Notes under the pieces: generated by a model
The model's database searches: none
What the model was told of the DNA's origin: nothing
Seen by the model: the letters and a program-made list of their open reading frames with translations, nothing else
Program-made: the position numbers and the translations under genes
Part shown: piece after piece, positions 17,678 to 25,378 of the stretch
Position numbering within the stretch: position 1 is the stretch's first letter
Layout of the letters: the number at the start of each line of letters is the position of its first letter
Assembly (NCBI GenBank): GCA_016787265.1
Contig: JAEUVF010000013.1
Location: 1 to 64,000 of the forward strand
Source: Flavipsychrobacter sp.
GTDB taxonomy: Bacteria > Bacteroidota > Bacteroidia > Chitinophagales > Chitinophagaceae
Direction: 5' to 3'
Length of the DNA: 64,000 nt

Positions 17678-18550
17678 ATGGCTATTAAACCGCAATTACA
17701 CAAATTAGTAGCGGAACCGGATTCATCCTTCGTTTATCAACATTGGGAGTGCAGCTATTTTGACAAACCCTGGCACTTTCATAAGGAGTATGAATTGACA
17801 CTGATTGAGAAATCAGAAGGTACGAGATTTATTGGGGACCAGGTAAGCTTATTCCAGCCGAATGACATGGTTTTAATCGGTCCTAATATTCCGCATTTAT
17901 ATCGTAATAGTGAAAGCTATTATAAGAATTCAAAAACTGTTGCAAAATCCATATTTATTCACTTTACGGATGATTTCCTTGGAAACTCTTTTTTTGAGGT
18001 GCCAGAGATGAAACTCGTTAAACGATTATTGAACCGGTCAAATCTTGGTCTTGTAATCCAGGACCAGACAAATGATTATGTTCGGGACCAGCTTTATGAG
18101 ATGCAGGATCTAACTCCGGTAAAACGATTGATGAAACTGCTGGATATTCTGATTGTATTATCTACAAGCAAACATGTTTCCAGTGTGCTGAGTAAGGAGT
18201 TTACCGTAAGTAATAATAAAGACGCTTCCAGGATCGACCTTGTATTTCAATACATCATGAAGAATTTCAGAAACGAAATTTATATTGAAGACATAGCATC
18301 CAAACTTAACATGAGCATTGGTTCCTTTTCACGTTATTTTAAACATCATACCAGGAAGACTTTTTCAAATTATGTTACTGAAATACGAATCAGTCATGCT
18401 TGCCAGATGTTGCTGGAAGATGCCTACAGTGTTTCTGAAATCGGTTTTATGACCGGATTTGAAAATCAGTCTAACTTTTACCGTCATTTTAAGCGTTATA
18501 CAGGAGTTACTCCAAAGGAATATTCTGCGAGATTTTTTTCACGACAATAA
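17678..18550 (+). CDS. AraC family transcriptional regulator
   Basis: 290 residues: a cupin-like sensor part (about 10-160, with FDKPWHFHKEYELTLIEK and GPNIPHLYRN) and an AraC-type double helix-turn-helix at about 185-288 (IEDIASKLNMSIGSFSRYF and VSEIGFMTGFENQSNFYRHF). Proteins of this kind usually activate sugar-use genes on binding a sugar in the cupin barrel. It lies between the SusCD/GH20 genes and the converging catabolic operon. It is the best candidate to bind the TGTTAAAAAAGTATA motif in the three promoters, which is inference. Confidence 0.92.
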   Translation: MAIKPQLHKLVAEPDSSFVYQHWECSYFDKPWHFHKEYELTLIEKSEGTRFIGDQVSLFQPNDMVLIGPNIPHLYRNSESYYKNSKTVAKSIFIHFTDDFLGNSFFEVPEMKLVKRLLNRSNLGLVIQDQTNDYVRDQLYEMQDLTPVKRLMKLLDILIVLSTSKHVSSVLSKEFTVSNNKDASRIDLVFQYIMKNFRNEIYIEDIASKLNMSIGSFSRYFKHHTRKTFSNYVTEIRISHACQMLLEDAYSVSEIGFMTGFENQSNFYRHFKRYTGVTPKEYSARFFSRQ

Positions 18551-18575
18551 ATCAGCTCATCTGATTTATTGTCGT
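18541..18575. terminator. 15-bp perfect hairpin spanning both convergent stop codons
   Basis: ACGACAATAAATCAG (18541-18555) and its exact reverse complement (18561-18575) flank a 5-nt loop. The hairpin contains the last codons and the stop of the AraC gene and of the converging FAH-family gene. Neither side is followed by a good T-run in the direction of transcription, so it is a weak classical terminator. It could still act as a bidirectional roadblock or RNA-stabilising structure. Confidence 0.6.
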
Positions 18576-19412
18576 GCCGATTTTCTCAATCGTTACTTCC
18601 ACTACATCTCCTGGAACCAGCCATGGTGTAGCCGGCATTCCCATAGCTACTCCCTCAGGCGTTCCTGTTAATATAAGATCGCCTGGTTCCAATGTAAAAT
18701 GTTTAGTCAGATCTTCAATTATTTCCGCCACCGTGAAAATCATATCGGCAGTGTTAGACTTTTGTCGGACATCACCATTAACCAGTGTTAAGAGTTCGAG
18801 TGCCTGCGGATCAGGAATTTCATCTGTAGTAACCAGGTATTTACCAAGTGGTAAAAAATGATCCAGCGATTTTCCCATCAACCACTGACTGGTTCGGAAT
18901 TGTAAGTCCCGGCAGGAAAGATCATTTGCCACGCAATACCCAAGTACATAGTCCAGTGCTTCTTCTTTGGATATGTTTTTTGCCTTTTTGCCAATAACAA
19001 AACCCAGTTCTACTTCATAGTCGAACTGATAGCCAACCTTCCCAAGTTCAATCTTGTTACCATAATCAACCAGTGTATTGGGGTACTTGGTAAAAACAAC
19101 CGGGATAGTCGGAATTGGCATTCCGCTTTCAATGGCGTGTTTGCGGTAATTCAGGCCAATGCAAATGATTTTTGATGGAAAAGGAACACAGGAAGTGATA
19201 TGTAATTCACTTTCCTTCAAAAAATAGGCAGGCTGGTTTATGGCCTGCTGAACGATGTTTTGAAGGATAGGAAGATCATCCCTGGTGATAGAGCTTCCTA
19301 CATATAAACGACCTCCGTGGTCAGCCTGGAATTTGTCAAGATCAAAGACTCCCTGGTCAGTCAGAATGCCGGGAAAAATGCTGTCTCCTTTTCTAAAATA
19401 GAGTAGTTTCAT
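18552..19412 (-). CDS. Fumarylacetoacetate hydrolase family protein
   Basis: 286 residues. The FAH-family catalytic domain starts near residue 75 (KIICIGLNYRKHA) and contains the acidic metal-binding run FDYEVELGFVIG and the typical ILTGTPEGVAMGM. Members include 2,4-diketo-3-deoxy-sugar-acid hydrolases, ureidoglycolate lyase and oxaloacetate decarboxylases. Last gene of a nine-gene - operon that also has an enolase-superfamily enzyme and an SDR. That trio resembles the non-phosphorylating L-fucose/L-rhamnose route, where the hydrolase splits a diketo acid to pyruvate and a second acid. The substrate here is inferred, not shown. Confidence 0.85.
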   Translation of the reverse strand: MKLLYFRKGDSIFPGILTDQGVFDLDKFQADHGGRLYVGSSITRDDLPILQNIVQQAINQPAYFLKESELHITSCVPFPSKIICIGLNYRKHAIESGMPIPTIPVVFTKYPNTLVDYGNKIELGKVGYQFDYEVELGFVIGKKAKNISKEEALDYVLGYCVANDLSCRDLQFRTSQWLMGKSLDHFLPLGKYLVTTDEIPDPQALELLTLVNGDVRQKSNTADMIFTVAEIIEDLTKHFTLEPGDLILTGTPEGVAMGMPATPWLVPGDVVEVTIEKIGTTINQMS

Positions 19413-19436
19413 GATGTATTCAAAACCTGATAGTAT

Positions 19437-20183
19437 TCAATAAGTAGCTCTTCCTCCTGACAAATCAAATGTAAAACCAGTAGTAAAACTGTTTGACGGT
19501 GATACTATGTACAAGGCGAGATTGGCGGCTTCTTCAAGGGTGCCACAACGCTTCATCGGTATTTTATCGGTCATGTATTTTACCTGTTGGTCTGGCATCA
19601 TATCAACAAGGGGAGTCCGGATAACTGCTGGTGCCATAGCATTGATAGTTATTCCTGATTGGGCATATTCGGAGCCCTGAACTTTCGCCATACAAATTAA
19701 TGCTGCTTTTGATGTTGAATAGGCCAGCATGCCTGCGTTTCCTTCCTTTCCGGCGATGGATGCGAGGTGAAGAATCCGTCCATATTTGTTTTCCACCATA
19801 TGGGGCAAAATAGCCTTCGATGTATAAAAGCAACTCATGAAATTCACGTTGAATACATGATTGATATTACTGGCGTCAACCTGGTGACTTTGAATATTTG
19901 TAATTCCGGTTATACCTACACAATTAACCAGGATCTGTATAGCTCCTTCTTTTTGAAGGATATGGTTCATCACTTCATTTACCCGTTGTTCTTCGGTAAC
20001 ATCCAGGGGGATAGAGGTAATGCCAGGTTGATGATTCTGAAAACAAGTTTCCAGTTTTTCTTTATTGAGGTCAAGTGCGTAGACTTTGGCGCCGTTTTCA
20101 ACTAGTTTAAAAGTGATCGCCTTACCGATGCCTGAAGCGGCACCGGTAACAACTGCGATCTGATTGGATAATTCCTGTACCAT
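19437..20183 (-). CDS. SDR family oxidoreductase
   Basis: 248 residues from ATG 20183; the frame runs on to 20234 but that would overlap the next gene. NAD(P)-binding VVTGAASGIGKAI at the N terminus, NVNF and the Ser of LHLASIAG, then the catalytic YSTSK. The C-terminal FDLSGGRATY is usual for classical SDRs. In this operon it probably oxidises a hydroxyl of a keto-deoxy acid or other sugar acid before FAH cleavage. It is 24 nt from the FAH gene and 37 nt from the DapA-like gene. Confidence 0.9.
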   Translation of the reverse strand: MVQELSNQIAVVTGAASGIGKAITFKLVENGAKVYALDLNKEKLETCFQNHQPGITSIPLDVTEEQRVNEVMNHILQKEGAIQILVNCVGITGITNIQSHQVDASNINHVFNVNFMSCFYTSKAILPHMVENKYGRILHLASIAGKEGNAGMLAYSTSKAALICMAKVQGSEYAQSGITINAMAPAVIRTPLVDMMPDQQVKYMTDKIPMKRCGTLEEAANLALYIVSPSNSFTTGFTFDLSGGRATY

Positions 20184-20220
20184 AAGAATAAGATTGGTTG
20201 CCTGCCTGTTTGTATTTCGG

Positions 20221-21141
20221 TCAGGAAATATCATTTACCAGGGAAAGCACACGTTGGTTTAGTTCTTTAATATAATTTTTTGAAGACTGATCAGGGATAT
20301 AAGCTGCTTTACGGGCTATGCTGTTGGACAGAATACCACGGGCCATTAATAATTCTTTCTCGGCATAATGGAAAAGTTCCATGTTTTGAAGGGAGAAGAA
20401 TATCTGTGGCATGATTCTTTCAAATATGGTAAATGCCTCTCCGTGTTTGCCTTCTTTTCTGAGTTGAAAAACTTTTTGAAGAATATCTGCAACGCCGAGA
20501 CCCGGCATTACGCCGGCAATTCCAATGGGGATTAATTCCAGCATATACAATCCACCCCAGCCTTCAAAAAGTCCGATTTCTCCTTTTGATATTTTGATGA
20601 TCTCTTCAAATTTTGGTGCACAGAGCGGCTCTTCCAGTTTCAGGTATTTAAAATTGGGATGTTTCTCTTTCAGTTTTTGAATAAATGTCGGACTGATAGA
20701 GGCGCCTCCCGGGTTGAAATCCTGAATTAATACAGGTGTTTCCGGAATTGCGGCCAGGAAATCTGAGAGATATTCCATCAGAGAATCTTCGGGAAGACTA
20801 AAGATTCTTGGTACTGCCAATGAAATGATATCTGCTCCGTTTTTCACATTCTCCTGAGCCAGGTATATAGCAGAACGAAGGGAAGCATGATTGGATTGGG
20901 CAACGATCTTGATTCTTCCGGCTGCCTGGTCTACCGCAATCTTTACTACCTGTAATTTTTCTTCATCGGTAAGTTTATAAAACTCACTGGCGTATGCAGG
21001 CAGACAGGCTGCCTGGATGCCACAGGAGCAGGCAAAATCTACCAGTTTTCTTAAAGCTTCTTCATCAATGGATTCATCCTGTTTGAAAGGGGTTGGAATT
21101 ATGGGAATAACTCCTTCTAAGAGATCATCGCTGAGTTTCAT
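20221..21141 (-). CDS. Dihydrodipicolinate synthase (DapA) family aldolase/lyase
   Basis: 306 residues with the class I pyruvate aldolase barrel. The Schiff-base lysine is Lys168 in FKYLKLEEP. Two usual features differ: the strand that normally ends in a Tyr (YNxP) reads IQDFNPGG with Phe142, and the GTTGE loop reads PAYASEF. This points to a substrate unlike that of lysine biosynthesis. Family relatives split or condense 2-keto-3-deoxy sugar acids and N-acetylneuraminate. It lies between the SDR gene and the DMT exporter gene in the catabolic operon. Confidence 0.85.
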   Translation of the reverse strand: MKLSDDLLEGVIPIIPTPFKQDESIDEEALRKLVDFACSCGIQAACLPAYASEFYKLTDEEKLQVVKIAVDQAAGRIKIVAQSNHASLRSAIYLAQENVKNGADIISLAVPRIFSLPEDSLMEYLSDFLAAIPETPVLIQDFNPGGASISPTFIQKLKEKHPNFKYLKLEEPLCAPKFEEIIKISKGEIGLFEGWGGLYMLELIPIGIAGVMPGLGVADILQKVFQLRKEGKHGEAFTIFERIMPQIFFSLQNMELFHYAEKELLMARGILSNSIARKAAYIPDQSSKNYIKELNQRVLSLVNDIS

Positions 21142-21151
21142 GTTGAATCGT

Positions 21152-22072
21152 TTATTGTAGTTTTAGTTTGTTTTTTTTGCTAAAGTTTTCCACGAGGGTC
21201 AGCAGCAGCATGGAGCCGAGGACCAGTGTGCCACCCAGGATGGCCTGTGTGCCAAGTTTTTCGCCCAGCCAGATAGCTGCAATGGGTAATCCGAAAAAAG
21301 TGATCAGGTAGTTAGATAAAGCAACATCCGTTGCTTCCAGGTTTTTAAGTGCTATGAAAAACAATACCATTGAAAGGAAATTCTGAAAGAGTGTTAAAGA
21401 CCCCATTCCAATCCAGGTATTTAAGGTGAAATCGCCAATTCGGGAGAATGTGTCAGCTTCATAGTAAAAAACAAATGGTGTTAGCAGCACTACCATGATC
21501 AGGTAGGTGTAAAAAACCATTTCCATGCCACTGAAACGATGGGCAATTTTTTTACACCCAACATTGTAATAAGCGTTCCCAATAAGTGCAATAAAGATCA
21601 ACAGATTGCCAAAAGCATATTCGGAACCAAGATCCATTTGTTTGATATCATTCGTAGAACAGAGTAAAACACCAATGATTGCTATTCCAAAACAAATCCA
21701 CCTGATTTTTGTCATTTTTTCCTTGAGCAGCAGAAAAGCAAGCAAAGCAGTGAGAACCGGTAAAATCAAAACCATAATAGCAGCATTGCTGGCTAATGAA
21801 TACCGTGTTCCTGCAGTCATCAGTACCTGTGATGGAAAAGCGCCCAGGGCAGCCAATGGAAGGAAAAGCAATATGTCTTTCCAGCTTCTGTTCTGTTGTT
21901 TATAGTCTTTTGCAACAAATGGAAATAACAAAAACAGAGACAATAACATCGGAGCCCAAACGGTGAAATACTGTCCCACCTGGTCCTGTGTGAGTTTGAT
22001 GCTGGTAAATTGTAATGCCCACATCAGGTTACAGCAGAACAATAAGATCCAGGCTATTAATTTTTTATTCAT
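21152..22072 (-). CDS. DMT superfamily transporter (EamA)
   Basis: 306 residues with about ten hydrophobic segments arranged as two EamA repeats, the second starting near SEYAFGNLLIFIALIGNAYY. It sits in the cytoplasmic membrane and probably moves a small metabolite or a pathway product. It lies inside the catabolic operon, 5 nt from the enolase-superfamily gene and 10 nt from the DapA-like gene, which links its cargo to the pathway. Direction of transport cannot be read from sequence. Confidence 0.88.
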   Translation of the reverse strand: MNKKLIAWILLFCCNLMWALQFTSIKLTQDQVGQYFTVWAPMLLSLFLLFPFVAKDYKQQNRSWKDILLFLPLAALGAFPSQVLMTAGTRYSLASNAAIMVLILPVLTALLAFLLLKEKMTKIRWICFGIAIIGVLLCSTNDIKQMDLGSEYAFGNLLIFIALIGNAYYNVGCKKIAHRFSGMEMVFYTYLIMVVLLTPFVFYYEADTFSRIGDFTLNTWIGMGSLTLFQNFLSMVLFFIALKNLEATDVALSNYLITFFGLPIAAIWLGEKLGTQAILGGTLVLGSMLLLTLVENFSKKNKLKLQ

Positions 22073-22077
22073 GTTAT

Positions 22078-23217
22078 TCAGTATTCCGGGCTGATTGTGT
22101 TTCCGGTTGCAAATTGTTTTAATGCCTGCTGGTCCAGCTTAACACCCAGGCCGGGTGCATCAGGAACCAGAACGGAACCCTGCTCAAATTGTAAAGGTTG
22201 TTCAATTAAATCATCTACCCGAACCAGTTCTCCAAAAATATCTGAGGGGATGGTGCAGTTGATGCTGGCAGCGGCGATATGAACACCCATTGCTTCCGAG
22301 ATACCCAGATCTACTTCCGAACCTCTCCAGCAGGATTTCCCTTCCAGGTGAGCGATTTCAGCCAACAATACAGAATTGAATGCACTGCCATTAAAGTTGT
22401 ATCCATCCACTGCCTCTTCTTTAATGAAACGAATGATATCCCGGATGTCCTGTGTATAGGGCAGGGAAATGTGCCGGAACAGGGGAACCTTTAATACTTT
22501 TCGCAGGTAGGCGAAGCCCTTTACGTCTTCATGCAGAATAGGGTCTTCCAATCCGTACATTACTTCCGCATCTACTCCCTCCATCAGCCGGATGGTTGTT
22601 TTTACATCGTTCCAGCGCTGATTCGGGTCCAGAATTATTTTGATGGAAGTGCCACATTTTTTCCGGATTGCAGCTGTCCATAAGCGAACGGGATCCTCAT
22701 CACTGCATTTGAACTTAAAGATTTTATGTCCCTTTTGCATGGCTTCATATGCCTTCTGTGCCGCATCTTCAGGATTACGACGACCTGTCCATCCATTGCA
22801 GTCTACTCTGTTTCGATAAGCGCCTCCTAATAGCTGGGAGATAGGAACATTCGCAATTTGTCCAGCCAGATCAAGAATGGCCGTTTCGAAAGCTTCATAG
22901 ATTCGCTGGTCGGTAATCGGTAATCTCCTCCAGTTCAGGGTTAGGATGTTACGACCCGTCAGCGTTTTTATTGCCTCTCTGATTTTTTCGGGTGAGGATG
23001 ACCGGTAGGTTTCTCCGATCCCCGTTAGTCCATTCCGAAGTTTTATCTGAATGATCCATTTCGGCTGTATGGCGAATTCTGTCCAACTGCCACCAGTCAG
23101 GAATTTTTTCGCGAAATTCTGATCTTTGTCCAGTACATCTTCAGAGTTGAGACTTCCTGGCCGGGCCGGTACAACTACTTCCGTTGCAAGAATGGATTGT
23201 ATCTCTGTAGGGTTCAT
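22078..23217 (-). CDS. Enolase superfamily (mandelate racemase/muconate lactonizing type)
   Basis: 379 residues: capping domain (about 1-125), then the barrel with the KxK motif Lys168-F-Lys170, metal ligands Asp197 (ILDPNQRW) and Glu224 (GLEDPI), and the C-terminal GSEVDLGISEAMGVHIAAA. The third acidic metal ligand expected about 25 residues after Glu224 is not evident; the region reads LFRHISLPYTQ. Superfamily members abstract the proton alpha to a carboxylate, commonly dehydrating sugar acids to 2-keto-3-deoxy acids. With the SDR, FAH and DapA-like genes it would form a sugar-acid pathway. Its start overlaps the stop of the upstream dehydrogenase gene (ATGA). Confidence 0.85.
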   Translation of the reverse strand: MNPTEIQSILATEVVVPARPGSLNSEDVLDKDQNFAKKFLTGGSWTEFAIQPKWIIQIKLRNGLTGIGETYRSSSPEKIREAIKTLTGRNILTLNWRRLPITDQRIYEAFETAILDLAGQIANVPISQLLGGAYRNRVDCNGWTGRRNPEDAAQKAYEAMQKGHKIFKFKCSDEDPVRLWTAAIRKKCGTSIKIILDPNQRWNDVKTTIRLMEGVDAEVMYGLEDPILHEDVKGFAYLRKVLKVPLFRHISLPYTQDIRDIIRFIKEEAVDGYNFNGSAFNSVLLAEIAHLEGKSCWRGSEVDLGISEAMGVHIAAASINCTIPSDIFGELVRVDDLIEQPLQFEQGSVLVPDAPGLGVKLDQQALKQFATGNTISPEY

Positions 23218-24170
23218 TTGTCTCCAATATTTTGTGGGTATTTTTCTGCCAGCTTACGGATCTCATAGCTGAATTCAACAAAGAGCTCCTCCCATTTTCG
23301 GGCGGATTCTTCTGTGTACGGATAAAATCCTTTTGCATTGCTGAGACCTTTTGCTCCATCCGCTACGAGTGTTTTCATACTGGAAGGAGGTTCAGTAGCA
23401 TTACTCAATTCTGGAAAGAGATCCTTCATTACCGTATAGTAGGCCGGAATGCCGGTAATATCCATGAACCGGAAAGGACCTGCAAAAGTAATCCAGTAAC
23501 CGAGGTCGTTGCGAAGTGACCGATCAACATCTTCTACGGTGGCATATCCGTTTTCAACCAGGTAAAATGCCTCTCGCAGCATGGCATACATAATCCTGTT
23601 GGTGATAAAACCCCGGATGTCTTTTTTCAAAAGGGAGGGTTCCTTTCCCCAGCTTTCGGCCAGCCTGATGATGATCGTTGCCAGCGCAGGGTCTGATTTA
23701 TCGCCACATATGACTTCCATGAATCTTGTGATATGTGCAGGTTCTGCCCAATGAATACCGAAGACTCTATGCGGATGTTGAAGACCTTCCTGTAAAATGC
23801 TAACCGGAATCGCGGAGGTATTGCTGCCTATGATGGCATTTTTATCCAGCACAGTTTCCAATTGCTGATACAACTTTTTCTTTTCCGTTACATTTTCTGT
23901 AATAGATTCTATCACAACCGGGAGTGTGCTCAATAATTGAGGATCATTTGTAATGGTCAGTCTTTCCATGATCAGCTCCGGTGAATCCTGCAGCATTCCT
24001 TCCCTGTTTAATTCATGCAGGTAGGTTAAAATTCTTTTACGGGCTTCCGGCGCTTTGTCTGGCTGATCAGTAAGGGCTGTAACAGGATGACCTGCAGCCA
24101 GTATACAGGTCGTGATACTACTACCCATTAATCCGAGTCCGACTGTACCAATATGTATTCTTTGCGTCAT
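23214..24170 (-). CDS. 3-hydroxyacyl-CoA dehydrogenase family oxidoreductase
   Basis: 318 residues. NAD-binding GTVGLGLMGSSI at the N terminus, the catalytic-site segment GIHWAEPAHITRFMEVICG in place of the usual HFFNP motif, and a C-terminal helical domain. The family includes hydroxybutyryl-CoA dehydrogenase, carnitine dehydrogenase and L-gulonate 3-dehydrogenase. The latter two act on free acids, which fits this operon better than CoA esters. Four-base ATGA overlaps join it to genes on both sides, which argues for tight co-expression. Confidence 0.88.
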   Translation of the reverse strand: MTQRIHIGTVGLGLMGSSITTCILAAGHPVTALTDQPDKAPEARKRILTYLHELNREGMLQDSPELIMERLTITNDPQLLSTLPVVIESITENVTEKKKLYQQLETVLDKNAIIGSNTSAIPVSILQEGLQHPHRVFGIHWAEPAHITRFMEVICGDKSDPALATIIIRLAESWGKEPSLLKKDIRGFITNRIMYAMLREAFYLVENGYATVEDVDRSLRNDLGYWITFAGPFRFMDITGIPAYYTVMKDLFPELSNATEPPSSMKTLVADGAKGLSNAKGFYPYTEESARKWEELFVEFSYEIRKLAEKYPQNIGDK

Positions 24171-24574
24171 ATAAATTGCTGGTCGGTGCGGTTGTTTTTG
24201 ATATATACAATGGCATCAATTTCGATCTTAATGCCATCCGATAATCCGGATTGAACAGTGGTTCTTGCTGGAAGAATACCTTTAAAAAAAGATGCGTAGG
24301 CCTTGTCGTACCGGTCAAAATCCTGGATGTTTTGCAGGTGAACAGTACATTTCACGATGTTGTCTACAGAAGCTCCTGCTGCTTCTGTTATTTTTTTTAT
24401 ATGTGATAAGGTCAGCATTGTCTCTTCTTCAATGGTACCATGTACTACCTCTCCGGTACTGAGGTCCAGCGGACCCTGGCCGCTGATGAATAAAAAATCT
24501 CCGGCTATAACTCCTGCTGAATAGGAGCCCGTATGCGATTGTTTATCGGGATGTTTAACTTCTTTTTTCAACAA
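24167..24574 (-). CDS. RidA (YjgF/YER057c/UK114) family protein
   Basis: 135 residues, the full family length. Typical features are FLFISGQGPLD, the acid-rich middle, and the end PARTTVQSGLSDGIKIEIDAI with the conserved Arg and Glu used in enamine/imine deamination. RidA hydrolyses reactive 2-aminoacrylate-type intermediates, and dedicated copies occur in pathways that make imines. Its presence between a creatininase-family hydrolase and a dehydrogenase suggests a nitrogen-containing intermediate. It overlaps both neighbours. Confidence 0.92.
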   Translation of the reverse strand: MLKKEVKHPDKQSHTGSYSAGVIAGDFLFISGQGPLDLSTGEVVHGTIEEETMLTLSHIKKITEAAGASVDNIVKCTVHLQNIQDFDRYDKAYASFFKGILPARTTVQSGLSDGIKIEIDAIVYIKNNRTDQQFI

Positions 24575-25368
24575 TCAGTATTTTTCAGATTTGTTAATAG
24601 TGGCCATTCTGAGAAGGAGTCCAGGAATTGCAAGAGTGCATTCACTGCAGTACCGATCAGGTGATTTCCTTTTTCGCTGCTTGCCAGTTGAGGCGCTCCG
24701 CTGCAACCATTGTTAGATATGAAGGGAGTTTGTTTTACAATAGATATGCCCTTGTAAGGGATATCATCTTCAAAAGCGATATATCCATTTTGTGCCGGTC
24801 TGTTAGCTCGTTGTACCCGGTTCATCCAAACTTTTTCCGGATATAAATGAAGCATCATGCTGGTTTCATATTCACAGGCATGACTAAGCGCCGGACTTTG
24901 CATTGGAGCGTCCCCTGAAAAAGTAGTTCCGGCTAATTCCCAATAGGTTGCCAGGGCGAAATAGGAAGGAGTAGTGGCATCGAACTCCCTGCTTAATACA
25001 GAAAGAGCCTGCTTTACCGGTGTTATATTTCCGCCGTGGCCATTGAGTAATACAATTCTGCGATAACCGGACTGAACTAGTGACCTGACAAGATCACAAA
25101 TTAGTTTTACATAAAGTTCAGGCGCAATACTTATGGTTCCACCAAAATCAAGGTGGTGATGACTGGATCCAAAGGGAAGAGTAGGAGCCAGTACAATCTT
25201 TTCCGATCGCAATTGCTCTGCCATTTGAGCAATGGAGGTTACAATATCAGAATCTGTTCCTGTAGCCAGATGCGGACCATGCTGCTCTGTGGCACCTAAT
25301 GGTAGTACCAGAATCTTATCTGCTGCATCTGCTCTTAATGTTTGGTATGTTTCGTTTGTGAACAGCAT
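24568..25368 (-). CDS. Creatininase family hydrolase
   Basis: 266 residues. Metal-binding motifs are all visible: LGATEQHGPHLATGTDSDI (Glu, His, Asp), LLNGHGGN (His) and HACEYETSMML (Glu). The family hydrolyses cyclic or linear amide C-N bonds (creatininase, ArfB), and one branch opens a 3-keto-inositol ring (IolN). The true substrate here is unknown; a lactam, amide or cyclic ketone within the pathway is plausible. It overlaps the RidA gene by 7 nt and follows the first gene of the operon by 10 nt. Confidence 0.85.
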   Translation of the reverse strand: MLFTNETYQTLRADAADKILVLPLGATEQHGPHLATGTDSDIVTSIAQMAEQLRSEKIVLAPTLPFGSSHHHLDFGGTISIAPELYVKLICDLVRSLVQSGYRRIVLLNGHGGNITPVKQALSVLSREFDATTPSYFALATYWELAGTTFSGDAPMQSPALSHACEYETSMMLHLYPEKVWMNRVQRANRPAQNGYIAFEDDIPYKGISIVKQTPFISNNGCSGAPQLASSEKGNHLIGTAVNALLQFLDSFSEWPLLTNLKNTDC

Positions 25369-25378
25369 AAAAAAATAG

